Shown here: positions 1 through 9,060 of the stretch, in pieces
Layout of the letters: every line of letters begins with the position of its first letter
How positions within the stretch are numbered: position 1 is the stretch's first letter
From: Cellulomonas sp. Leaf334
GTDB lineage: Bacteria > Actinomycetota > Actinomycetes > Actinomycetales > Cellulomonadaceae
Direction: 5' to 3'
NCBI RefSeq assembly: GCF_001424195.1
Contig: NZ_LMOO01000005.1
Coordinates: 110,995 to 174,994, forward strand
DNA length: 64,000 nucleotides
Notes under the pieces: generated by a model
Told to the model about the DNA's origin: nothing
The model's input: only the letters and a program-made list of their open reading frames with translations
Databases searched by the model: none
Made by a program: the position numbers and the translations under genes

Positions 1-598
1 TGCCGCCGAACAGCTCGTTGGCGAAGCGCAGGACGTGCAGGTTCTGCGTCGCCTCCTTGCCCAGGAAGTGGTCGATCCGGAACACCTGCTCCTCGTCGAA
101 CGCGTCGTGCACGATCGCGTCGAGCTCCCGGAACGTCTCCAGCGAGGTGCCGTACGGCTTCTCGTAGACGATGCGGATGCCGTCGGTCAGGCCGGCCTTC
201 TTCAGTGCACGCGTGATCGGCGCGAAGGATGACGGCGGCACCGCGAGGTAGTGGATGACGGTGACGTCCCCACCCAGCTTCTCGCGCAGCCGTTCCAGCT
301 CGCCGGGCAGCTCGTCGGCGCTGTCGTCCTCGCTGACGTCCCCGCAGTAGGCGGTGTGCTCCGTCAGCTCCGGGACGCCCGCCGCGGCCTCGTCGTCGCC
401 GAACTCCTCGACGGCCGCGCGCAGCAGCTCGTCGAAGTCGTGCGAGCTGATCGGCGTGCGACCCGTGCCGAGGAGCGCCCAGCGTTCCGGCAGCAGCCCT
501 CGCCTCTGCAGCGTGGCCAGCGCCGGGAGCACCATGCGCTTCGCGAGATCACCGCGGGCGCCGTGCAGGACGAAGATCAACGGTTCGGTGGGCGCCAT
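1..598 (-). CDS. zwf: Glucose-6-phosphate dehydrogenase, N-terminal part (cut by window edge)
   Basis: Glucose-6-phosphate dehydrogenase oxidises glucose 6-phosphate with NADP, the first step of the oxidative pentose phosphate pathway. About 199 residues are visible. The nucleotide-binding motif reads HGARGDLAKR near residue 12 (most family members have FGASGDL), EKPYG lies near residue 146 and the substrate-site signature RIDHFLGKE near residue 173. The start is the ATG at 598, preceded by a GAGGA stretch. The C-terminal 60 percent lies left of the window. The divergent first motif suggests a paralog rather than the main housekeeping copy; this last point is inference. Confidence 0.9.
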   Translation of the reverse strand, partial: MAPTEPLIFVLHGARGDLAKRMVLPALATLQRRGLLPERWALLGTGRTPISSHDFDELLRAAVEEFGDDEAAAGVPELTEHTAYCGDVSEDDSADELPGELERLREKLGGDVTVIHYLAVPPSSFAPITRALKKAGLTDGIRIVYEKPYGTSLETFRELDAIVHDAFDEEQVFRIDHFLGKEATQNLHVLRFANELFGG

Positions 599-672
599 CG
601 GGCGGGGTCCTCACGACGGTGACAGGCGGAACCTCGACCGTACGTTCGCCTGCCGCCGAGCGCGCGGCGGGG

Positions 673-768
673 CTAGGCGCCCTGCTGCTCCGGAGGCTCC
701 ATGATGTCCAGCAACGCGGCGTCGTCGTTGAGGTCGACGCCCGCCAGCAGCCCGCCTCGACCGCGGCT
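673..768 (-). pseudogene. C-terminal remnant of an unidentified gene
   Basis: Reading leftwards, the frame ending with the TAG at 675-673 encodes a natural-looking acidic C-terminus (LLAGVDLNDDAALLDIMEPP near the end) for about 30 residues. Further upstream the frame turns into arginine-rich nonsense and runs antisense into the DUF429 remnant, so no complete gene exists. The tail resembles the ends of small type II antitoxin-like proteins, but I cannot name the family. It faces the DUF429 remnant head-on and the two meet near 770. Confidence 0.35.
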
Positions 769-776
769 CGGTCGTC

Positions 777-1223
777 GCGGCGATCGACGCACCGTTGATC
801 GTCCCGAACGCCACCGGTTCCCGGGTTCCCGAGCAGCTCATCACGCGGGAGTTCGGCCGGTACAACGCCGGGGCCTATCCCTCCAACCGCTCGCGCCCGC
901 TCTTCGACCCTCCGCGTGGTGAGACGCTCTGCCGGCGGTTCGGCTGGGACCCCGACCCCGCAACCCCGCCCGGCCGCAAGCGGTCGGTGGCGATCGAGGT
1001 GTATCCGCACCCTGCGATGGTCGTGCTGTTCGCGCTGGCCACCGTCCTGCCGTACAAGGCGAAGCGTGGACGCACCCTCGACAGCCTTCGGGTCGCGTTC
1101 GTCTCTCTGCTCGACCACATGGAGCACGTGTGCGACGACCCTCTGCAGCTCACCTCGTCCGCTCGGTGGGCGACGATCCGCAGCGCGGTCGCCACGGCAG
1201 GACGCGCGCGCCGAGTGACCTAG
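777..1223 (+). pseudogene. DUF429 (RNase H-like predicted nuclease) remnant, truncated at both ends
   Basis: The frame reads AAIDAPLIVPN, then a GRYNAGAYPSNRS segment, then EVYPHPAMVVLF, which are hallmarks of DUF429 predicted nucleases. The family normally begins some 50 residues earlier with a DG(S/C)R-type motif and ends with a DAVVCAY-type segment; both are missing. In frame upstream there is a stop at 729-731 and no plausible start other than a TTG at 795. Downstream the frame stops right after the helix around SARWATIRSAVATAG. What is left is about 145 residues. It is probably a decayed gene; a shortened functional protein starting at the TTG cannot be excluded. Confidence 0.65.
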
Positions 1224-1314
1224 CTGCGGAGTTCCAGGCAGCGGTCCCGAACCTGACGAGGCGCGACGCTGAACGCCTCGTCGAGATCGCCCGACGCCGC
1301 GCCCGCGTGACGTT

Positions 1315-2604
1315 CTAGCCCACCGGCGTCGGCACCCACATCACGCGTGCCACCCGGTCGAGGATCGCGTCCAGCACCGCCCCGCGGTCGAACTGCAGGG
1401 CGTGCAGGCGGGCACGGGTCTCCCAGTCGGCACGCTCGTCAGGGGACAGGGCGAGGACGCGATCGAGGGCCGACGCGATCGCGGCCGGGTCCTCGACGGG
1501 GACGATGAGCGCGGTGTCGCCCACGGCCTCGCCGATGCCCCCGGTGTCCGTGGTGATGACGGGTCCGCCGCCGGCCAGCATCTTCTCGACGAGCGCGATC
1601 CCGAACGTCTCGACGAACTCCGGCCGCGGCTTGCTCGGCAGCACGTACGCCGCAGAGCCGGCCATGAGGTGGGCCTTCTCGTCGTCGTCGACGTCGTCGA
1701 AGAACACGATGCGGTCGGCGGCACTCGACGACGCGGCGAGCTCCTGCAGGCGCGACGCGTCGGGACCGTTGCCGGCGATGACGAGCCGGAGGTCGTCGCT
1801 GCCGCGGCTCGTCGCGAAGCCGGCGATGAGGTCGTCGACACCCTTGGCGTGCGCGAGGCGGGAGAGGAACAGGACGTAGCCGTCAGCGGTCAGACCGCGG
1901 GCGTCGAGCACCCGCGACGTCTCGGCGGCGTCGAGGTCCAGGTACGAGCCGACGTCGATCGCCGGGTAGGAGACCGAGACGCGCTCGCGGCACTGGGCGG
2001 CGAACGTGGTGCCGTGCTTGGCGTCGATGGCGGCGGCCTCGGCGATGATCAGCTCGCGTGTGTAGTCGCTGACCGCGAGGCACACGTCGTGCTCCAGGTA
2101 GCTGGACAGCACGTGCGCCGCGGCACCGAACTCGTCCTTCTCGACGCAGGCGCGCACCACGTTGGTGACGTCGGAGCCGACGGCCTCCGCGACGGTCGTG
2201 ACGTTCACCGGCAGACCGGTCCGCCGGGCGACGTGCACCGCGTCGGCCACGGCCAGCGAGTGCGGGCTCAGGTACAGCGACATCGCGACCGTCGGGACAC
2301 CGTCGGTGAACAGCTCCACGAGGCGGCCGACGATGCCCGCGAGCCAGCGTCCGTCGGGAACCTTGTAGTCGCCGACCGGTTCGGGGCGCTCCACGGTGAT
2401 GCCCGGCGAGTAGGGCATGACCCCGTCGAGCGGCTTCAGCGGCAGGCCCGTCGCCTGCAGCCGGTCGATGGGCCACGTGACGATGCGGACGTCGTCGAAA
2501 CCCCGCAGCAGGGCGGCCTCCGCGAGGTTGCGGGCCTCGCCCGAGTGGCCGCAGATGACCGGGTCGGCGCGGACGACGATGACGAGACGGCGGTTCGGGA
2601 ACAC
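1315..2604 (-). CDS. GT4-type glycosyltransferase
   Basis: A 429-residue retaining glycosyltransferase of the GT-B fold that transfers a sugar from a nucleotide-sugar donor. The C-terminal Rossmann domain has the typical SRLAHAKG donor-site segment near residue 246 and the family 4 EX7E element, ETFGIALVE, near residue 332. The open frame extends to 2754 but the upstream part is arginine-rich antisense of the neighbour. The start is taken as GTG 2604, with AGGAG five bases before it. It lies 14 bases after the stop of the GH92 gene and is probably co-transcribed, linking sugar removal and sugar transfer. Acceptor and donor cannot be told from sequence. Confidence 0.85.
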   Translation of the reverse strand: MFPNRRLVIVVRADPVICGHSGEARNLAEAALLRGFDDVRIVTWPIDRLQATGLPLKPLDGVMPYSPGITVERPEPVGDYKVPDGRWLAGIVGRLVELFTDGVPTVAMSLYLSPHSLAVADAVHVARRTGLPVNVTTVAEAVGSDVTNVVRACVEKDEFGAAAHVLSSYLEHDVCLAVSDYTRELIIAEAAAIDAKHGTTFAAQCRERVSVSYPAIDVGSYLDLDAAETSRVLDARGLTADGYVLFLSRLAHAKGVDDLIAGFATSRGSDDLRLVIAGNGPDASRLQELAASSSAADRIVFFDDVDDDEKAHLMAGSAAYVLPSKPRPEFVETFGIALVEKMLAGGGPVITTDTGGIGEAVGDTALIVPVEDPAAIASALDRVLALSPDERADWETRARLHALQFDRGAVLDAILDRVARVMWVPTPVG

Positions 2605-2618
2605 GGCGACTCCTGGGG

Positions 2619-4838
2619 TCAGCGCCGCAGCGCGGCGGTCGGGGGGTGGGTGCTGACGGACGGGGGCCGGACGGTCGTGCCCCAGTCGCTCGGCGTGGGG
2701 CCGAGCTCCAGGTGCAGGCGTCCGCCGCGATGGAGCTCCGTGCCCGTCAGCCACGTGCGGTCGAGCCGTTCACCGTCGAGGTGGACGGACTGTACATACT
2801 GCGTGGCTCCGTCGGGGGTCGGTTCGACGAACCCGGTGGTCTCGATCGTGAGGTTGCGGTCGCCGACGTCGATGCTCGACTCCCGCCACGCGGGTGCACT
2901 GATGAGGAACAGGTTCTGCCCCGCCACCGGGAACAGCCCCAGCGACGCCCACACGAACCACGACGACAGCCCGCCGGAGTCGTCGTTGCCCGGCAGCCCG
3001 CCGCGCCCGGTGCCGAACTGGTTCTGCACGATCGCCTGCACCACCTCCGCGGTCCGGTCGGGTCGGCCTGCGTAGTGGTACGACCAGGGTGCCTCCATGT
3101 CGGGCTCGTTGTTGAGCCCTTCGAAGCGGTTCAGCGCGTACCCCGCGGCCATCTCCTCGATGGCCGGCCGCAGCCCCGGCTGGGTGACGGGCGGGGCGTC
3201 GAACCCGAAGAACTGGTCGAGCTGTGCGACGAACGCGTCGTCACCGCCCGAGAGCTTGATGCGCGCCGCCATGTCGTGCAGCAGCCGGAACGAGTAGTTC
3301 CAGCGCCCGCCCTCGTAGTAGGTGGAGTCCTGCAGCAGGCCTGTCTCCTCGTCGAACGCGTTGATCCACCGCGCCGCCAGGGGCGTGAACTGCTCGACCA
3401 GCGCCGGGTCTCCCACGTGCGCGGCGATCTGCGAGGTGCACCAGTACCCGAACGCCAGGTCCAGCGTGTGGCTGATCGGATGCACCTTGCCGCGCAGCAG
3501 GAAGTCCTCGCCGTACGTCCGGCGCAGGTCGTTGTGCATGTGCACCAGCGCCCAGTCCCAGTCCATCCCCGGCAGCCCGAGCTGGCACAGGTCCGCGAGG
3601 AACGTGTGCGCCAGCGCCGACGCCTGCCGGCTGAACTGGTCCGCACCGCGAGCCATCCGGTACCCGATCGGGAGGTTCCCCTCCTCCTCCGAGATGTACA
3701 GCAACGCGTTCGCCAGCTCGACGGCCTTGTCCGGCAGGAGCGTCGTCAGCAGCGGCAGCTGCGTCCGGTAGATGTCCCACATCGTCGCGAGGTCGAACGC
3801 GAACGGCCCGTCCGCCGGCCAGAACGGCGACTCGTCCGGCGCCAGGCACGGCTTGATCAGCGAGTGGTACAGCGCCGTCGAGAAGACCGTCTGCTCGTCC
3901 TTCGACGGGGTGTCCACCCGAATCTTGCCGAGGGCCTCCTGCCAGGTTGCTGCGGTCGCCGCCCGGCGTTCAGCGAAGCTCGACGGACCCGGCCCGCACT
4001 CCCGCTCCAGGTTCTCCCGCGCCTGGTCCACCCCCCGCAACGAGAACCCGAACCGCAGCTCCACGACCTGGCCCGGCTCCGACGGTCCCGCCCACATCAA
4101 CCCGAACGGGCGCAGCGTCGTCGGCCGGATCCGGTCGAAGTCTAGCCGCGTCCCACCCGGCATGAGCCGACGGTCGTACCAGAGCAGCTGCCGCCAGCGC
4201 GGGTCGTCACACTCCACGTGGATCGCCAACGGAGCACCCTCGACGACGATCTCGCCCTGCGCGATCCCCGGGCTGATCGAGTGCAGGTGCGCCCGCAGCG
4301 GCACCGTCCGCCCGTGCGGGATCGACAGCCCACCGAGCGAGAAGTCGACGACCAGGCGTGCGTCCCGATGAGCGGGGAACGTGTACCGGTGCACGGCGCT
4401 CTTCGGTCCGACCGTGATCTCCGCCCGGATCCCGCTGTCGAGGGTCGCCGAGTAGTAGCCCGGCTCCGCGGTCTCGTCGACGACGTCCCACAGCTGACCC
4501 AGATCGTCCAGCGGCTGCAGCATCGGCGTCACGCGGAAGTAGTTGTAGTACTTGCGGATCGCACCCGTCCCCGACTGCTGGAAGTGCGTGAAGCCGCTCG
4601 CCACCTGCCGGTCGTGCAGCTCCGTCGGCAGACCCTCCGTGCCCAGGTCGTAGCGGCCGTAACCCGTCGGGTACGCACCGCTGTACGCGCACGCGCTGAC
4701 CATGCCCAGCGGGTACGTCGCCCCCGGGTGTGTGTTGCCGACCTGCGGCTTCGGCCACCACCACGTCTGCGCGATGCCGTGCTGCGGCGGCAGGCTGGTC
4801 GCCTCCGTGCCGATGAACGGGTCGACGCGTTCGAACAT
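2619..4838 (-). CDS. GH92 family alpha-mannosidase-like glycoside hydrolase
   Basis: A 739-residue protein matching family GH92, calcium-dependent exo-alpha-mannosidases. It begins with VDPFIGTE, carries GNTHPGATYPLGM, and its (alpha/alpha)6 domain has NNEPDMEAPW near residue 575 and GNDDSGGLSSWFVW near residue 616, the region that supplies catalytic acids and calcium ligands. Unlike most GH92 enzymes it has no signal peptide, so it is probably cytoplasmic and acts on imported or internal mannosides. The ATG at 4838 follows a GAGGAG. It is the first gene of a two-gene operon with the glycosyltransferase at 1315-2604. Linkage specificity is not predictable. Confidence 0.9.
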   Translation of the reverse strand: MFERVDPFIGTEATSLPPQHGIAQTWWWPKPQVGNTHPGATYPLGMVSACAYSGAYPTGYGRYDLGTEGLPTELHDRQVASGFTHFQQSGTGAIRKYYNYFRVTPMLQPLDDLGQLWDVVDETAEPGYYSATLDSGIRAEITVGPKSAVHRYTFPAHRDARLVVDFSLGGLSIPHGRTVPLRAHLHSISPGIAQGEIVVEGAPLAIHVECDDPRWRQLLWYDRRLMPGGTRLDFDRIRPTTLRPFGLMWAGPSEPGQVVELRFGFSLRGVDQARENLERECGPGPSSFAERRAATAATWQEALGKIRVDTPSKDEQTVFSTALYHSLIKPCLAPDESPFWPADGPFAFDLATMWDIYRTQLPLLTTLLPDKAVELANALLYISEEEGNLPIGYRMARGADQFSRQASALAHTFLADLCQLGLPGMDWDWALVHMHNDLRRTYGEDFLLRGKVHPISHTLDLAFGYWCTSQIAAHVGDPALVEQFTPLAARWINAFDEETGLLQDSTYYEGGRWNYSFRLLHDMAARIKLSGGDDAFVAQLDQFFGFDAPPVTQPGLRPAIEEMAAGYALNRFEGLNNEPDMEAPWSYHYAGRPDRTAEVVQAIVQNQFGTGRGGLPGNDDSGGLSSWFVWASLGLFPVAGQNLFLISAPAWRESSIDVGDRNLTIETTGFVEPTPDGATQYVQSVHLDGERLDRTWLTGTELHRGGRLHLELGPTPSDWGTTVRPPSVSTHPPTAALRR

Positions 4839-5009
4839 CCGCCGCTCCTCGCGCTCGTCGTCGGGGACGCCAGGGTCGCGTGCGGGCGACGCCTGCGTCT
4901 CTGCCTCGTTGAGGGGACGGTACGGGGGGAGTGTTGCGGGGGCGTTTCGGGGTGCTGGGGAGCATCAAGGTCGGCGACGTCGGGCCCGATGACTGAGGTC
5001 GGAGGTGTC

Positions 5010-5924
5010 ATGGCTCTCAGCCGGTGGCGATGGTGGCGTCGCGCAGACGTGGAGGTGCGTCGCGGTTCCCTGATCTCAGCACCCGCGCACCAGGTCTGGG
5101 AGCTGGTCGGTGACGCCACGCTGTTCGCGCGAACCGCGGGCCCCGAGCACCTGTGGACCTTCGTGGTCCCGGGCACCCCGGCCGGGTTCGTCGGCGAACG
5201 ACGAGTCACCCTCACCCGAGTCCGCGACGACCAGGTCGCTGCGACCCTGGTGGAGCGCATCGACATGGTGCACGGCCGGCAGGTGGCCACCCGCAACCTG
5301 ATCAACGGCATGGAGCTGACCACGGTCGTCGAGGAGCGCGGCCCGTCCAGCTGCCAGCTGACCTACGTGCTCCGCACCGCGCCGGCGGACGAGTCGCTCG
5401 CCGCCGCGAGCCTCGACGCGCGGCTGGCACGAGTGTCCGCCTACGTCGCGGGTGAGCCGCCGCCGTCCGGGCGACCCGAGGTGCCCCTGCCTGACCCCGT
5501 CGATGTCCAGATGGGCCAGGTGGTCGTCGTCGGGACCGTCTCCGCGCCTCCCGCCGAGGTCTGGGCCACCGTCCGCACCGCTGGAGGGGCGCTCGCCGAG
5601 CTCGCCCGACCCGAGGCAGCGACCGTGGTGACGGTGCCCGGGACGCCCGCGGGTGAGGTCGGCGAGCGGATCTGCATCGTCGCCTTCGACCCACCGTTCG
5701 TGCAGGTCCTCGAAGTCGTCGCGCAGGACGTCGGCCGATCCGTGACCGTCCGGTACCTGACCGCGCCGACAACAGCTGCGCGGACCGTCGCCCTGATGCC
5801 GAGCGCCCTGGGCACGCAGGTCGCCATCACCATCGACTTCGTCGCGCCGGGCGCCGAGCTCGCAGACCATGAGCGACGAATGAGGCGCGTGGCCGAGACG
5901 TTCCTGCGGTGCTATCAGAGCTGA
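5010..5924 (+). CDS. SRPBCC (START-like) domain protein, two tandem domains
   Basis: A 304-residue protein with two START-like/polyketide cyclase modules, about residues 12-150 and 165-300. Each opens with a SAPxxxVW element (SAPAHQVWELV, SAPPAEVWATV) and contains VPGTPAGxVGER, so the two halves are repeats of each other. Such domains form a hydrophobic pocket for lipids or polyketides; no ligand is suggested here. No signal peptide or membrane segment is present. The start chosen is ATG 5010, four bases after GGAGG; an in-frame ATG at 4989 lacks a good ribosome site. Transcribed away from the GH92 gene. Confidence 0.75.
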   Translation: MALSRWRWWRRADVEVRRGSLISAPAHQVWELVGDATLFARTAGPEHLWTFVVPGTPAGFVGERRVTLTRVRDDQVAATLVERIDMVHGRQVATRNLINGMELTTVVEERGPSSCQLTYVLRTAPADESLAAASLDARLARVSAYVAGEPPPSGRPEVPLPDPVDVQMGQVVVVGTVSAPPAEVWATVRTAGGALAELARPEAATVVTVPGTPAGEVGERICIVAFDPPFVQVLEVVAQDVGRSVTVRYLTAPTTAARTVALMPSALGTQVAITIDFVAPGAELADHERRMRRVAETFLRCYQS

Positions 5925-6174
5925 ACCGTGCCGAACGCTGCCAGCGCCATGCCAGCAGGTCCCGATCCGGTCGGATGCCGCGAGAGACGTCGATGACCGG
6001 TATGTCGCGACCGTCGATGCGAAAGCTCAGGAACTCGTGGCGGTGGAGGGATCCGACCTCGAGCGCAAGGTCCTGTCGGGCGGACAGACGTCGACGCTGC
6101 GATGATCGGAAGAAAGGTCGCTGCCCGTTCTGCCTGGCGCATTCGGCGACGTCGCGAACGTTCGGGGGACGCAC
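5925..6174. other. Intergenic stretch with a possible decayed reading frame
   Basis: This 250-base gap precedes the efflux gene. On the minus strand, about 5935-6080, a frame reads like protein (segments HRHEFLSFRIDG and RDIPVIDVSRGIRPD) but has no start or ribosome site and its other end runs antisense into the transporter gene. It may be the trace of a lost gene. A GGGGGA stretch just before 6175 serves as the transporter ribosome site. No terminator hairpin was seen. Confidence 0.3.
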
Positions 6175-7644
6175 GTGGCCGAGACGAAGCCTGCTCCCCA
6201 GCCCGTAGCCGTCCCCCGCAGCGCCTGGCACGCGCTCGTCGTCCTCATGGCCGGCATGTTCATGGCCCTGCTGGACACGACGATCGTCAACGTCGCGCTG
6301 CCGACGATCCAGGTCAGCCTCGACGCGTCCGAGGCGACGCTGAGCTGGATCATCAGCGGCTACGCCCTCGCGTTCGGGATCGCGCTGATCCCCGCCGGTC
6401 GGATCGGCGACCGGATCGGGCACAAGTGGGTGTTCTTCACGGGCCTGCTGCTGTTCACGGTCGCGAGCCTGTTCTGCGGGCTGGCGCAGAACAGCATGCA
6501 GCTGATCGTCGCGCGGGTGGTGCAGGGGTTGGCGGGTGGCATGTTCGTGCCGGCCGTCACCGCGTTCATCCAGCTGCTGTTCCCGGGGCAGGTGCGGGGC
6601 AAGGCGTTCGCGATCATGGGATCGGTCATCGGGGTGTCGACCGCGCTGGGGCCGATCCTCGGGGGGTTGATCATCGAGGCGTTCGGCGACGAGAACGGCT
6701 GGCGGCTCGTCTTCTGGGTCAACCTCCCGATCGGGGTGATCGCATTGATCGCAGCCGCGAAGATCCTGCCTGCCGGTTCGGAGGGAACTGCCAAGGCCGG
6801 GTACGACCTCGTCGGGCTGGTGCTGCTCACGGCCGGGCTGATCGCGTTGCTGGTGCCGCTGATCGAGGGGCAGGACAAGGGCTGGCCGGCGTGGACGTTC
6901 GTGACGCTCGCGGCGGGGGTGCTGCTCATCGTGGCGTTCGCGTGGTGGGAGAAACGCATCGAGGACGACAACCCGATGGTCCCGCCGCACCTGTTCTCCC
7001 ATCCCGCATTCACGGGTGGCACGATCCTTGCACTCGTCTACTTCGCCGCGTTCACCAGCATCTTCTTCACCATCTCGTTGCTGTGGCAGGCGGGGCTCGG
7101 CCACACGGCGCTCGAGTCCGGCATCGTGGCGGTGCCGTTCGCGCTCGGAAGCATCATCGGCGCCTCGCAGAGCAACCGGCTGTCGAAGCGGCTCGGGCGG
7201 ACGGTGCTGGTCGTCGGGACGGCGATGGTCGCGGTCGGCCTCGTCTCGACGTGGCTCGTCCTGCGGTTCGTCGATGCGTCGGACCTCGTGCACTGGGACC
7301 TGCTCGTGCCGCTGCTCGTCGCCGGCATCGGCAGCGGGCTGTTCATCGCGCCGAACGCGCAGTTCATCGTCGCGACCGTCAGCCGTGCGGAGGCGGGTGC
7401 TGCCAGCGGCGTGATCAGCGTGATGCAGCGCGTCGGGTCGGCCATCGGGATCGCGGTCATCGGCAGCGTCCTGTTCGGCACCCTGCACATCACCAGCAGG
7501 GACCCGGCGCTGGTCGCGCAGGCGTTCGTCGACGCCGCCGCGCACGCCATGGCGGTGAGCGCGGTGCTCGCCGTCGTCAGCTTCGCGCTGGTGTTCGTGC
7601 TGCCGAAGCAGGTGGACGCGCGCAGCGGCCCGCCGCCGGAGTGA
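6175..7644 (+). CDS. DHA2-family MFS drug/proton antiporter (14 TM)
   Basis: A 489-residue inner-membrane transporter of the EmrB/QacA (DHA2) group, which exports hydrophobic compounds using the proton gradient. Family motifs are present: LDTTIVNVALPTI in the first membrane helix, GRIGDRIGHKWVF as motif A between helices 2 and 3, and a motif C-like antiporter segment around SVIGVSTALGPILGGLI. The hydrophobic pattern fits 14 helices. The start is GTG 6175 after GGGGGAC. No dedicated regulator lies next to it; it converges on the truncated ATPase with only three bases between the stops. Substrate unknown. Confidence 0.88.
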   Translation: MAETKPAPQPVAVPRSAWHALVVLMAGMFMALLDTTIVNVALPTIQVSLDASEATLSWIISGYALAFGIALIPAGRIGDRIGHKWVFFTGLLLFTVASLFCGLAQNSMQLIVARVVQGLAGGMFVPAVTAFIQLLFPGQVRGKAFAIMGSVIGVSTALGPILGGLIIEAFGDENGWRLVFWVNLPIGVIALIAAAKILPAGSEGTAKAGYDLVGLVLLTAGLIALLVPLIEGQDKGWPAWTFVTLAAGVLLIVAFAWWEKRIEDDNPMVPPHLFSHPAFTGGTILALVYFAAFTSIFFTISLLWQAGLGHTALESGIVAVPFALGSIIGASQSNRLSKRLGRTVLVVGTAMVAVGLVSTWLVLRFVDASDLVHWDLLVPLLVAGIGSGLFIAPNAQFIVATVSRAEAGAASGVISVMQRVGSAIGIAVIGSVLFGTLHITSRDPALVAQAFVDAAAHAMAVSAVLAVVSFALVFVLPKQVDARSGPPPE

Positions 7645-7647
7645 TCG

Positions 7648-8565
7648 CTACTCGGGCGCGCTCCAGGCTTGGAGCAGTTGTTCGGGGCCGAATGTCTCCA
7701 GGTCGGGCACGGTGGATCCGTTGCGGGCGATGGCGAACAGCGGAGTCTCCGACGTGGCCCCGGGCATCTGCGCGCGGTGCGCGATGAGCTCGTCGCGGTC
7801 GCGACGGTCGAACGCTGCTTCCTCGTGCCACGTGATCGACCCGACGGCGCGGATCTGCTTCGCGACCGGCGCTCGGTCGGCTATGACTACGTCGATCTCC
7901 GGCACGTTGGTCCGAGTCCAGTACGCACCCACTGCTCCGCCACCGCCGGGCTGCTCGGCGAGAGGCAGACGGTCCAGCGCCTCGCGCAGCACTGGCTCGA
8001 TGGCGCGGCCGCGCCAGGTCGACCATCCCTCCTGGATGCGCGCGAGGACCCGGTCACCTCGACCGCGCTCGATCTCCGGGAGCGACTGGACCAGGAACGC
8101 CAACCAGAACCGCAGGTACGGGTCCGCGACCCGGTAGCGAGTGGCGGTCGAGGTCGTCGTCGACAGCGGCCGTTCCGCAGCGACCACACGTTTGCTCGTC
8201 AGCGTCGTCAAGGATCGGGAGAGCGACGTTCGCTGGAGGCCACCAGCCTCACGCCCGATGGTGGTGAACGTGCGCTCGCCCGCGCCGATCGTTCCGAGGA
8301 CCGAGCGCGCCTGTGCTTCCGTGGGGAACTCCGCCGCGAGGGCGCGCTCCGCGCTGACCAGCAGGGCTGACGTCGGGGAGCTGACGGCTGATCCGAGGAA
8401 CTCCGTCAGCGACCAGCCCCGCTCCCACTCGTCGAGGATCAGAGGCAGGCCACCGGTGACGAGGTAGGCGTCGAACGCGTCCGCGGGCTCCAGCTCGAGC
8501 ATCTCGGCGACCTCGCCGGGGCTCAGCGCGGGGACCACCATCTCGGTCGCGCGCTGGTGGAACGG
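7648..8565 (-). pseudogene. 5'-truncated ATP-binding protein (archaeal ATPase/DUF234 type)
   Basis: About 305 residues matching the C-terminal half of the ATPase-plus-DUF234 family: PFHQRATEMVV, DAYLVTGGLPLILDEW, the winged-helix ERTFTTIGREAGGL region and the nuclease-like DUF234 tail with YRVADPYLRFWL and VPEIDVVIAD. Family members start with about 150 residues carrying Walker A and B motifs. Here homology stops abruptly at the PFHQ position near 8565, and the bases beyond it (8566-8690) carry no ATPase sequence. The protein cannot bind ATP and, if made from an internal start such as the ATG near 8541, would be a fragment. Confidence 0.75.
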
Positions 8566-8691
8566 TTTGATGCATAGCCGTATGCACGCAACGCATAGCC
8601 AGAGGTGCGGCGACTCCTCGCGGCGGGAAGTGTCGCTCAGACGTCGGCCGTGAGCCACGTGCCGGCCACCTCGCTGCGCTGCACTGGAGCC

Positions 8692-9015
8692 ATGGCCACC
8701 ACACTGGACGCCACCCGCCTCTACTCCGCCGCCGACCACCACGAGCCGGTCCTCGGTTCGACCGTCTGGGCTGTCGCCCACCCGATCGGGGAGCCGCCGA
8801 GCGTCGGCCCCGACCTGCGCTGGGTCGCCGTGATGGGGGAGGTGATGGGCGTCCTGCTCGACACCCCGGGGTGGCCGCACGGGCAGGTGTGGTCGACGGA
8901 GGCGCTGTGCCGCGAGCACGCGTGGGCGCGGCACGTCGCGGGGCGGCGCACGGGGTTCGAGATCCGTCGGATCTCGGTGGTGACACCGGCGCTCTTCCGG
9001 CTGGCTCCGGGCTGA
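8692..9015 (+). CDS. Small hypothetical protein
   Basis: A 107-residue soluble protein I do not recognise. It is compositionally normal, rich in Val, Ala and Trp, with no signal peptide, membrane helix or cysteine cluster. The start is taken at ATG 8692, just after GGAG with unusually short spacing; the open frame reaches back to 8605, so a longer form is possible. It follows the break point of the truncated ATPase and is followed 45 bases later by the SseB-like gene in the same direction. Confidence 0.55.
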   Translation: MATTLDATRLYSAADHHEPVLGSTVWAVAHPIGEPPSVGPDLRWVAVMGEVMGVLLDTPGWPHGQVWSTEALCREHAWARHVAGRRTGFEIRRISVVTPALFRLAPG

Positions 9016-9060
9016 ACCGCAGGTAGCGTGAACCTCGCCCGCAACGACGAGGGAGCACCC

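Noticed and set aside
1130..1318. Plus-strand frame ending at 1318 with a natural-looking helical tail (DAERLVEIARRRARVTF)
   Set aside because: Only about 35 residues look protein-like, there is no start signal, and it does not match the missing DUF429 C-terminus; it may be another scrap in the decayed region.
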